Positions 26,404 through 33,105 of a DNA stretch of 48,475 bases are shown piece after piece; the first letter of the stretch is position 1, and each line of letters opens with the position of its first letter. The notes under the pieces were generated by a model. It was not told where the DNA came from. It saw nothing but the letters and a program-made list of their open reading frames with translations, and did no database searches. Position numbers and translations under genes: made by a program. The stretch is from the NCBI GenBank assembly GCA_902795965.1, contig CADBNI010000066.1:1-48475 (forward strand). Reading direction: 5' to 3'. Source of the DNA: an uncultured bacterium (lineage in GTDB: Bacteria > Cyanobacteriota > Vampirovibrionia > Gastranaerophilales > Gastranaerophilaceae).

Positions 26404-27015
26404 ATGCTAAAAAAATTTCTTGCAATTATACTGACACTGTTAATCATGAATATTTCGTTGCTGCCTGCTTTGGCAATTAGTGATAATTTGCCGCGTAAAG
26501 TTTCAATGTCATATACAACCGACATAAATCTTAAAAATTCTTCAATCGGTCAAATTGTGGAATTCAAATTAAATGAGGACTTGAAAGATGCTGACGGAAA
26601 TTTGATACCCGCAGGCTCAGTTTTTCATGGTCAAGTTGTTCACCTTAAAAAGAATAAAATATTTTATCGCAGAGCAAAAGCAAAAATCGCATTGGAAAGA
26701 GTTACTTTCCCTGACGGGCAGACTTATACCCTGCAACACAAAGTCAACAAAAAACTCATAGGACATTTTGCGCCCAATGTAATAAAGGGAATAATCGGAA
26801 CACCTTTTGCCATCGTTGTATGGTGTACGGGCGGTGTGGTAATGTTTGTTGAAAGCATTACCATTGTAGGTTTTATGCTTGTACCGGCTACGTCTGACGG
26901 GTTTGCACATTTAGGCGGAGCCGCAATCAAAGGTATTAACTACAAAGCAAAACCCGGCAAAAAAATCAAAATAAAATTCAACGAAAATTTCAGAATAAAT
27001 AACGTTGAAAAATAA
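26404..27015 (+). CDS. secreted/periplasmic protein of unknown function
   Basis: 203 aa with a clear signal peptide (basic start, hydrophobic core, LPALAIS). The mature part has LNEDLKDADGNLIPAGSVFHGQVV, quoted here only as a pattern of 'd-G-x-L-I-P-A-G-S-x-x-x-G-x-V', a motif common in beta-rich periplasmic proteins such as VirB10/TrbI-like domains. A long hydrophobic stretch at about 130-165 follows. I do not assign a function. AAGGAG is correctly spaced before the ATG, and TATAAT at 26377-26382 could be its -10. It converges with the XRE gene, whose stop codon abuts its own. Confidence 0.75.
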   Translation: MLKKFLAIILTLLIMNISLLPALAISDNLPRKVSMSYTTDINLKNSSIGQIVEFKLNEDLKDADGNLIPAGSVFHGQVVHLKKNKIFYRRAKAKIALERVTFPDGQTYTLQHKVNKKLIGHFAPNVIKGIIGTPFAIVVWCTGGVVMFVESITIVGFMLVPATSDGFAHLGGAAIKGINYKAKPGKKIKIKFNENFRINNVEK

Positions 27016-27345
27016 CTAAACATCTTTACACAACGCGCGTAAAATTCTATAAACCCGTTCCAGAACATCACGCCTTTTGGCGGCACAATCTATATAGTCA
27101 TTAATATCTTCTATAAGTTCGGAATCCGATTTTAAATGTTCATTTTCAAACAAATCCTGTGTAGACATATCCAGTGTTTGCAAAATTTTTTCCAAAGTTT
27201 CCGGTTTAGGATAGCTCAAACCCAATTCAATATTACTCAAATTCCTTGACGAAATATCAATCATTTCCGACAATTTTTCTTGAGTAAAACCACACTTTTT
27301 TCTGTACCTTTTTATTTTTTCGCCTAATTCTTTTTTTATGTTCAT
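27016..27345 (-). CDS. XRE-family transcriptional regulator
   Basis: 109 aa. The N-terminal Cro/C1-type helix-turn-helix spans about residues 8-62 (KIKRYRKKCGFTQEKLSEMI, ISSRNLSNIELGLSYP). The C-terminal 45 residues are charged and helical and may form a dimer. One copy of the 10-bp motif GTACTAATTC lies directly upstream of the ATG (27351-27360), and two more lie 70-100 bp further toward the divergent gene. This is the typical layout of an autoregulated repressor controlling both directions. No Shine-Dalgarno is visible upstream of the start. Confidence 0.88.
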   Translation of the reverse strand: MNIKKELGEKIKRYRKKCGFTQEKLSEMIDISSRNLSNIELGLSYPKPETLEKILQTLDMSTQDLFENEHLKSDSELIEDINDYIDCAAKRRDVLERVYRILRALCKDV

Positions 27346-27348
27346 AAG

Positions 27349-27463
27349 ATGTACTAATTCAAATTTTTAAATTTTTTCTAATTAACAATTATAATATATT
27401 AATTTTTGTAAACCTAAAATGTCGTACTAATTCAGTATTTTCTTAAAATTAGAATTAGTACAT
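27349..27463. promoter_or_regulatory. triplicated operator-like motif GTACTAATTC
   Basis: The same 10-bp sequence occurs directly at 27351-27360 and 27424-27433 and inverted (GAATTAGTAC) at 27452-27461. Copies 1 and 3 extend to a shared ATGTACTAATTCWAATTTT. Copies 2 and 3 form an inverted repeat with an 18-bp centre. Location between the divergent XRE gene and the gene at 27540 makes it the likely XRE operator. Confidence 0.65.
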
Positions 27464-27539
27464 TGAATTTTTGAGCAATTTTGAAGTATCAAATGTTTTT
27501 ATATAAATGTGCGCAGAGTATAAAAAAGGAGGACTACAC

Positions 27540-28487
27540 ATGGGACATGACACTAAAGTAAACGGTTTGACACCGCAAATTGCGGCAACGATAAATGATA
27601 AATTCGGTGCCGAAAACGCAAAAGATTTGAAAAAAGCCGTAAAGGAAGAACTTACACAGGCTTTACAAAACGGGCAAATCTCCAAGCAAGAAATGAAAGC
27701 TGCATTAAAGTATTTGGACAACGAACTTGCAAACGCACTTGTTCGAAGAAACAATGTTGAAAGAACAGCTTATGAAACAGTATACGGATTTGATGATTTG
27801 TCAGATAAAAAAGCCGACAAACTAATGAAAGAGTCAGGATTAACAATCAACGATTTGTATGCCGCAAGCCAATTTGCGGGTGCTGATTATGAAGTAAGCT
27901 ACACAAAATTGTCAAAACAGGAGAGAGAAAAAGCCGAAAACGGAGAAATTACCGCATCCGAATTAAAAAATATTCAAAACGCATTGAACAAAAAAATCAG
28001 AGATAACGGCGGTACAAAATTTCTTGACGAAAAAGAGACAAAAACACTAATGAAAGGACTTGGTTTATCCATAGAAAGCAAATTTAATATAGGCAAAATA
28101 ATTATATCCGCAACATCAGGTTTGCTTGGAGGAGGTTTATTGGGCGGTATCGGGAAAGCCAAAGCCACTGCATCGGCATCAGCAACTACTATTGCCGGAG
28201 GCGCTGCTGCAACAGCAACATCAACCGTAACAGCAGCAGCCTCAAATCTTGCAACGGGAGTTGTAGGTGGAATGTTAGGCGGCATGGTCGGTACGGCTGC
28301 CGAGCTAATTCATCAAACAAACAGAAAAGAAAAACCGTTCGGGGAACAGGGCGGCGCGGAAGGCGGACAAGGCTCGGTAACAAACAAAACCGAAGCCAAA
28401 ATGCATGAGGTCGGAACGCTCGGCGCAAATGCACAACCTCTGCCACCCGTTGAAAAAGACCCGATTAAAGAATTTTTAGAAGAATAA
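27540..28487 (+). CDS. unknown protein with glycine-zipper-like hydrophobic segment
   Basis: 315 aa from the ATG at 27540, chosen because a full AAGGAGG lies 7 nt upstream; an upstream in-frame ATG lacks this. The first two thirds are charged and helical, with KEELTQALQNGQISKQEM and NGEITASELKNIQ segments reminiscent of EF-hand-like loops but without a full calcium site. Residues about 195-265 are Gly/Ala/Thr-rich and hydrophobic (GLLGGGLLGGIGK, VVGGMLGGMVGTAAEL), as in membrane-inserting or translocated proteins. The C-terminus is acidic and Gly-rich. I see no signal peptide. It is probably controlled by the divergent XRE regulator. Function is unknown. Confidence 0.75.
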   Translation: MGHDTKVNGLTPQIAATINDKFGAENAKDLKKAVKEELTQALQNGQISKQEMKAALKYLDNELANALVRRNNVERTAYETVYGFDDLSDKKADKLMKESGLTINDLYAASQFAGADYEVSYTKLSKQEREKAENGEITASELKNIQNALNKKIRDNGGTKFLDEKETKTLMKGLGLSIESKFNIGKIIISATSGLLGGGLLGGIGKAKATASASATTIAGGAAATATSTVTAAASNLATGVVGGMLGGMVGTAAELIHQTNRKEKPFGEQGGAEGGQGSVTNKTEAKMHEVGTLGANAQPLPPVEKDPIKEFLEE

Positions 28488-28493
28488 AAATTA

Positions 28494-28569
28494 CCTCTCC
28501 CCTTGCGGGAGAGGTCTGTTTTCGACTTGAGCCAAACGCGAAAGTCAAAAAACAGGGTGAGGGGTCAAA
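28494..28569 (+). repeat. 76-bp nested palindromic repeat, copy 1
   Basis: The left end is a hairpin CCTCTCCCC-TTGC-GGGAGAGG (28494-28514) and the right end is GGGTGAGGGGTCAAA (28555-28569). Between them CTGTTTTCGACTT pairs with AAGTCAAAAAACAG. An inverted second copy of the same length is at 29944-30019. It separates two convergent genes and could act as a bidirectional terminator. Confidence 0.7.
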
Positions 28570-28572
28570 TTT

Positions 28573-29316
28573 TTACTTCTTATCAGTCCATTCGGCAGAA
28601 ATCATGCACAAATCTTCATCGGTTTGTGCATTTTTCAAAACGTGAACCGTATTATTACCCTCAATTTTCACCTGAGACAAAACACTGTTTCCGTAAGTTA
28701 TTTCTTTCTTAAAAACTATATCAAGAGCTTTTAAAATTTTCGTCTTTCTGAACTCAAAACCAAGCGGTTCAAATGCCCAAACGATATAATTAACATTATT
28801 TGCATGACAATTTACGTCCAAATCTTCAAAACGAATTTCAAAAGTTTTTTCTATATCAAAACTTTCGGGCAGACGAATTTTGCCGTAAGTCAAATCATCG
28901 GGAAGTTTTTCAAACTGATTCATATTCGGTTTGCCCGCCAAAACCTCAGAAGCATTAGCCATACCTTTGTCGTTTTGAAACCCGACCAAGGCCCAGGTGC
29001 TTGCAACACGTCCAATCATTTTATCGCCCGAAAAAATTTCAAAATCACGAAACGCAAAAATTTTGTTATACCCGCGCGGAATCGTATTGATTTTAATTTC
29101 CTGCAAATCTTTCGGATATTCATCAAATTCCATTCTGTACTTTAACAGATACCACGCAAGCCCGTGTTCTCTTACAAACGAATATCCGAAACCGAGATTT
29201 TCCGCATTAACACTTGCCGTATCCTGCAAAAACTGCAAAAGCGCAGAAGGTTTTAAAACCAAATCATAATCCATTTCGGAATATCTTATTTTCTCAACAA
29301 ACCCGAATTTTTCCAT
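28573..29316 (-). CDS. acyl-ACP thioesterase
   Basis: 247 aa, within the usual 240-260 aa of bacterial FatA/FatB-like enzymes. It has tandem hot-dog domains: the first starts IRYSEMDYDLVLKPSALLQF, the second has FEDLDVNCHANNVNYIVW with the conserved N-x-H...N-N pattern. It should release free fatty acids from acyl-ACP in the cytosol. There is no Shine-Dalgarno. An extended -10 (TGCTATACT on the minus strand, 29331-29323) ends 6 nt before the ATG, so the mRNA is probably leaderless. The gene appears monocistronic between two repeat elements. Confidence 0.9.
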   Translation of the reverse strand: MEKFGFVEKIRYSEMDYDLVLKPSALLQFLQDTASVNAENLGFGYSFVREHGLAWYLLKYRMEFDEYPKDLQEIKINTIPRGYNKIFAFRDFEIFSGDKMIGRVASTWALVGFQNDKGMANASEVLAGKPNMNQFEKLPDDLTYGKIRLPESFDIEKTFEIRFEDLDVNCHANNVNYIVWAFEPLGFEFRKTKILKALDIVFKKEITYGNSVLSQVKIEGNNTVHVLKNAQTDEDLCMISAEWTDKK

Positions 29317-29322
29317 AGAATT

Positions 29323-29331
29323 AGTATAGCA
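29323..29331 (-). promoter_or_regulatory. extended -10 promoter of the thioesterase (leaderless)
   Basis: TGC-TATACT on the minus strand fits TGnTATAAT. Six bases separate it from the ATG at 29316. The -35 region is weak, as is common with extended -10 promoters. Confidence 0.5.
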
Positions 29332-29614
29332 TAAATATATTTTTGATAATTAAAAAAGTTTATAGTTTGTAGGGTGCGTTTATACGCATCCAAAATAATA
29401 TAGCTACAAATTTAAATGGTGCAAAAATTGCACTCTACGGATTTTTATTGGGCAAGGGTGGATTGTCTTGCTCGTTCGCCTTTAACGTGTCTGCGGTTGA
29501 TTGCTGCATAATTTTCAATTATTTCACAATCAAGCCTCCGCACTTGGCTCACTCGCGCTCGAACCAAACAAGGCTTTGCCTTGTGGTGGTTCTGAAAATT
29601 TCCACGATTTTCTG
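29332..29614. other. intergenic region with hairpins and a tRNA-Tyr 3' fragment
   Basis: No gene. It holds TGCGT-TTAT-ACGCA (29375-29388), a 16-nt exact copy of the tRNA-Tyr 3' end at 29449-29464, an imperfect long inverted repeat (TGCGGTTGATTG about 29501 with CAATCAAGCCTCCGCA about 29528) and an AACC...CAAGGC-TTT-GCCTTG...GGTT hairpin near 29561-29590. It looks like degenerate repeat and tRNA remnant sequence. Confidence 0.5.
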
Positions 29615-29654
29615 ATACTAAAAAAGACTCACAAATGTGAGTCTTTTTTAGTAT
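29615..29654 (-). terminator. terminator of the tRNA transcript (perfect palindrome)
   Basis: A 40-nt perfect palindrome has 19-bp arms with GACTCACA/TGTGAGTC at the core and A6/T6 flanks, so it can terminate in either direction. It abuts the 3' end of tRNA-Tyr directly: the discriminator base is its last position. Confidence 0.8.
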
Positions 29655-29736
29655 GGGCAAGGGTGGATTCGAACCACCGTAGTCTCGCGACGGCAGATTT
29701 ACAGTCTGCTCCCTTTAGCCACTCGGGCACCTACCC
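29654..29736 (-). tRNA. tRNA-Tyr (GTA)
   Basis: 83 nt on the minus strand. The acceptor stem is GGGTAGG/CTTGCCC with two wobble pairs, the discriminator is A, and CCA is not encoded. The anticodon loop in AGACT-GTA-AATCT reads GUA. A long variable arm (class II) and GGTTCGAATCC T arm are present. It is the last gene of the Thr-Thr-Tyr cluster and runs straight into a terminator. Copies of its 5' 19 nt (29873-29891) and 3' 16 nt (29449-29464) flank it. Confidence 0.93.
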
Positions 29737-29739
29737 TTA

Positions 29740-29943
29740 CGTACCTGTATTAAATTGTCAATTATCGTTTTACTTTACCGTGTATTGCTCCGAGTGGCGG
29801 TACGGCTGACTCACCGCACTGTCGTCAAAAATTGATACTTAATCAATTTTCTTCCGAATCGTCTACCGTGTTACTCGGGCACCTACCCTTATTCATATTG
29901 AATTGTCAAATTAACTTGCGAAATTTTTTCCAAATCGGTGAAG
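29740..29943. other. intergenic spacer with a tRNA-Tyr 5' fragment
   Basis: No gene. ACTCGGGCACCTACCCTTA at 29873-29891 is an exact copy of the tRNA-Tyr 5' end (29721-29739). The following bases (TATTGAATTGTCAAATTA) resemble those after the intact tRNA. A 9-bp hairpin AAAATTGAT/ATCAATTTT is at 29828-29850. This looks like a decayed tandem copy of the tRNA. Confidence 0.6.
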
Positions 29944-30019
29944 TTTGACCCCTCACCCGAATTTCTAAACTCACTTACAGTTCGTTAAGAAATTCTTCCC
30001 TCTCCCGCAAGGGGCGAGG
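29944..30019 (-). repeat. 76-bp nested palindromic repeat, copy 2 (inverted)
   Basis: Reading the minus strand, the ends match copy 1 at 28494-28569: a CCTCGCCCC-TTGC-GGGAGAGG hairpin and GGGTGAGGGGTCAAA. The inner stem differs in sequence (GAATTTCTTAAC pairs with GTTTAGAAATTC) but keeps its pairing. It lies between tRNA-Thr and the tRNA-Tyr remnants. Confidence 0.7.
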
Positions 30020-30037
30020 AACACAAGAGTTTAAATC

Positions 30038-30109
30038 TGCCCTTGACGAGATTTGAACTCGTGGCCTCTCCCTTACCAAGGGAGTGCTCTACCCCTGAGC
30101 CACAAGGGC
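30038..30109 (-). tRNA. tRNA-Thr (GGT)
   Basis: 72 nt on the minus strand. Acceptor GCCCTTG/CAAGGGC, discriminator A, CCA not encoded. Anticodon stem CTCCC/GGGAG encloses TTGGTAA, anticodon GGU. T arm ACGAGTTCAAATCTCGT is well formed. Confidence 0.93.
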
Positions 30110-30114
30110 AAAAA

Positions 30115-30186
30115 TGCCGACTATAGGAATCGAACCTACAACCTACGGTTTACAAAACCGTTGCTCTACCATTGAGCCAAGTCGGC
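30115..30186 (-). tRNA. tRNA-Thr (TGT)
   Basis: 72 nt on the minus strand. Acceptor GCCGACT/AGTCGGC, discriminator A, CCA not encoded. Anticodon stem ACGGT/ACCGT encloses TTTGTAA, anticodon UGU. T arm GTAGGTTCGATTCCTAT. It is the first tRNA of the cluster, 5 nt upstream of tRNA-Thr(GGT). Confidence 0.93.
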
Positions 30187-30237
30187 ACATGTGTAAGTAT
30201 ATAAAGAAAATTTTTAAAAGTCAAGCGGTTTTTGTTA

Positions 30238-30243
30238 TATAAT
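30238..30243 (+). promoter_or_regulatory. -10 box of the DUF486 gene (leaderless)
   Basis: TATAAT ends 7 nt before the ATG at 30251 and the spacer (AAAAATT) contains no ribosome-binding site. No strong -35 is seen. Confidence 0.45.
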
Positions 30244-30250
30244 AAAAATT

Positions 30251-30592
30251 ATGATAAAAAATATTTTACCAATCATCATGCTTACAATATCCAACGTATT
30301 TATGACATTCGCGTGGTACGGGCATTTGCGCCATAAATCAACCGCACTTTGGCTCGTCATAATTATAAGCTGGGGAATTGCATTTTTTGAATACTGCTTT
30401 CAAGTCCCCGCAAATCGTATCGGACATGAAGTATATTCCGCAGCCCAACTCAAAACTATTCAAGAAATAATAACACTCGTTGTTTTCAGCGTATTTTCGG
30501 TACTCTATCTCAAAGAAGAATTTCGCTGGAACTACCTCGTAGGATTTGTGTTCATAATATGCGCCGCATTCTTTATTTTTAAAAAATGGTAA
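30251..30592 (+). CDS. DUF486 small membrane protein (DMT-like)
   Basis: 113 aa with four hydrophobic segments, the size and layout of the DUF486 family related to small multidrug/DMT transporters. Characteristic segments are SNVFMTFAWYGHLRHK, FEYCFQVPANRIGH and AQLKTIQEIITLVVF. The substrate is unknown. It lies divergently from the tRNA cluster and converges with the small XRE gene, whose stop begins 1 nt after its own. It has no Shine-Dalgarno, and the -10 box placement suggests leaderless translation. Confidence 0.88.
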   Translation: MIKNILPIIMLTISNVFMTFAWYGHLRHKSTALWLVIIISWGIAFFEYCFQVPANRIGHEVYSAAQLKTIQEIITLVVFSVFSVLYLKEEFRWNYLVGFVFIICAAFFIFKKW

Positions 30593-30593
30593 A

Positions 30594-30797
30594 TCAATCG
30601 GGTATATGTTCAAATATGTCCTGTATTCGGCAATTTAATGCATTGCATAATTTGTCTATCGTCTCCAGTTCAACAGTTTTTGTTTTGTTATGATAAATTC
30701 TAAAAACCGTTACATGTGTCAACCCCGCAAGCCTTGCGGTTTCTGCCATATTCAACCTGCGTCTGCCCATTATCTCGGAAAGTTTGTTTTTAATCAT
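30594..30797 (-). CDS. small XRE regulator (cassette 1)
   Basis: 67 aa, almost entirely a Cro/C1-type helix-turn-helix: MAETARLAGLTHVTVFRIYH forms helices 2-3, followed by VELETIDKLCNALNCRIQDI. It aligns along its whole length with the 67-aa XRE protein at 47204-47407, sharing KL-x-E, the TI-x-KLCN block, the D-[IV]-x-E segment and a C-terminal PD. Both are divergent from a prepilin gene, so each probably represses its neighbour. No Shine-Dalgarno is visible. Confidence 0.85.
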   Translation of the reverse strand: MIKNKLSEIMGRRRLNMAETARLAGLTHVTVFRIYHNKTKTVELETIDKLCNALNCRIQDIFEHIPD

Positions 30798-30827
30798 AAA
30801 ATTTCATGTAACATTTTTCATAACCCC

Positions 30828-30856
30828 TTGTAAAATTTATTATCATATTGTATAAT
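30828..30856 (+). promoter_or_regulatory. promoter of prepilin gene, cassette 1
   Basis: TTGTAA (30828-30833), 17-bp spacer, TATAAT (30851-30856). The -10 overlaps a 30-bp perfect A/T palindrome (30854-30883), a possible operator or leader hairpin. Confidence 0.55.
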
Positions 30857-30883
30857 AATATTATATAATTATATAATATTATT
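30854..30883. promoter_or_regulatory. 30-bp perfect AT-only palindrome
   Basis: AATAATATTATATAA followed directly by its exact reverse complement, just downstream of the prepilin promoter and upstream of its ribosome-binding site. A/T-rich sequence makes chance palindromes likelier, but 15 bp per arm is long. Confidence 0.5.
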
Positions 30884-30913
30884 TAACGATTGTAATATAG
30901 AAAGGAGAATTTT

Positions 30914-31534
30914 ATGAAAAAATCAGGTTTTACCTTAGCGGAAGTCCTAATCACATTAGGTATTATCGGAGTCGTTACGGCAATTACCATGCCTGTTCTT
31001 ATTAACGGACACAGAGATAAGGCTATGGTTACGCACTTAAAAAAGTCCTATTCGACAATAAGTAATGCATTTTACTCTGCTACCGAAGAATACGGTTCAC
31101 CTTTAGGCTGGGGACTTGGAGATAGAGCAAACACAGTTGGCAGAGATAAATTAGCAGACATTTTTTCCAATTATCTTGATGTTGTGGAAAGAGATGAAAA
31201 TGCAAATTTAAGATTGAAAGATGGAACAATTATAACTTTTTATGTTGAGTCGCCTAATTGCAGTTATAGACCGTTTAAATCCTGTTTCCAAATTTATGTA
31301 ACACTTCCTGAGGCAAAAGAGAATAACAGTTTCCCGTTTGCCGTAACGGAAACAAAATTAATACCATACGGAGATGATGACATGATGAATGACCCATACT
31401 GGAGTTCTTTTGAGGCATACAAAGCCGGAAGATGCTCCGTATGCTTTACAGGATGGGTTTTAAAATATGAAAATCTTGATTATTTACGTTGTCCCGACAA
31501 ATTAAGTTGGACAGGAAAACATTCTTGTAAATAA
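30914..31534 (+). CDS. prepilin-like protein (cassette 1)
   Basis: 206 aa. MKKSGFTLAEVLITLGIIGV is a classical prepilin leader with G|F cleavage and Glu5. The globular part has several Cys (NCSY, SCFQ, RCSVCF, RCPD, SCK) that may form disulfides. AAGGAG is 8 nt before the ATG. It is one of four prepilin-like proteins in the window and is paired divergently with a small XRE regulator. It probably serves as a minor pilin/pseudopilin processed by PilD. No pilus assembly genes are nearby. Confidence 0.87.
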   Translation: MKKSGFTLAEVLITLGIIGVVTAITMPVLINGHRDKAMVTHLKKSYSTISNAFYSATEEYGSPLGWGLGDRANTVGRDKLADIFSNYLDVVERDENANLRLKDGTIITFYVESPNCSYRPFKSCFQIYVTLPEAKENNSFPFAVTETKLIPYGDDDMMNDPYWSSFEAYKAGRCSVCFTGWVLKYENLDYLRCPDKLSWTGKHSCK

Positions 31535-31538
31535 TTAA

Positions 31539-32645
<1,107 letters not shown>

Positions 32646-32664
32646 TTTTTAATAAATTATAGAA

Positions 32665-32695
32665 AAAAATAACCTCGCAAGAGGTTATTTTTTTT
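32665..32695 (+). terminator. rho-independent terminator of gap
   Basis: The stem AAAAATAACCTC/GAGGTTATTTTT around a GCAA tetraloop is followed by a run of T. It ends about 20 nt after the gap stop codon. Confidence 0.9.
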
Positions 32696-33105
32696 ATTAA
32701 TTATACTTTATAAATTAATTATTCGACCGCTTTCTTTGTTCGTGCGCGTAGCGCAAGAAACTTCTTATAATCACCACTTAACGAAACAGCAACAAAAGCG
32801 CGTACTGTTTGAGCGGTAAAGTCCTGATATTATTAATGAGATTGCGACGTCCTCACTAACGTTCGTCCTCGCAATGACATAAAAATATAGCGAGTTTACG
32901 TGCCTTAAGTTGAGTTTAGTGGTGATTAAACGGTTATGGCGCAGTTTCTCTTTCTTTCCTCCATTTCTTTTTCTTTGCCTCGCCCAAAAACAAAGAGAAA
33001 GAAATGGAGTGCGGGGTTTTGGGGTGCATAACCCCCACGATAAATAAATATAAAATCATATAATACAAATAGCAATTTTTTGCGTGTTCATGTTTTTATA
33101 TATAA
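32696..33105. other. 410-bp intergenic region made of inverted repeats
   Basis: No gene. It contains an outer inverted repeat AATCACCACT (32769-32778) / AGTGGTGATT (32918-32927) enclosing a hairpin ATTGCGA (32841-32847) / TCGCAAT (32869-32875) with CTCACTAACGTTC in the loop. A second, 19-bp stem with one mismatch follows (32959-32977 / 32991-33009), and then a GGGG/CCCC hairpin near 33020-33036. These are non-coding repeats, perhaps two adjacent MITE-like elements. Confidence 0.55.

Noticed and set aside
28494-28514. Calling the CCTCTCCCC/GGGAGAGG hairpin a plain terminator
   Set aside because: No T run follows on either strand and an equal-length copy exists at 29944-30019, so a repeat element is the better description.
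29445-29660. Minus-strand 71-codon frame next to tRNA-Tyr
   Set aside because: It spans the tRNA terminator palindrome and a tRNA 3' fragment, with no ribosome-binding site.
29501-29809. Apparent + strand reading frame containing RVDSNHRSLATADLQSA
   Set aside because: It is the antisense of tRNA-Tyr and its flanks; this peptide is a well-known artefact of translating tRNA genes.
30238-30592. DUF486 gene as part of the tRNA transcript
   Set aside because: It is on the opposite strand from the tRNAs.
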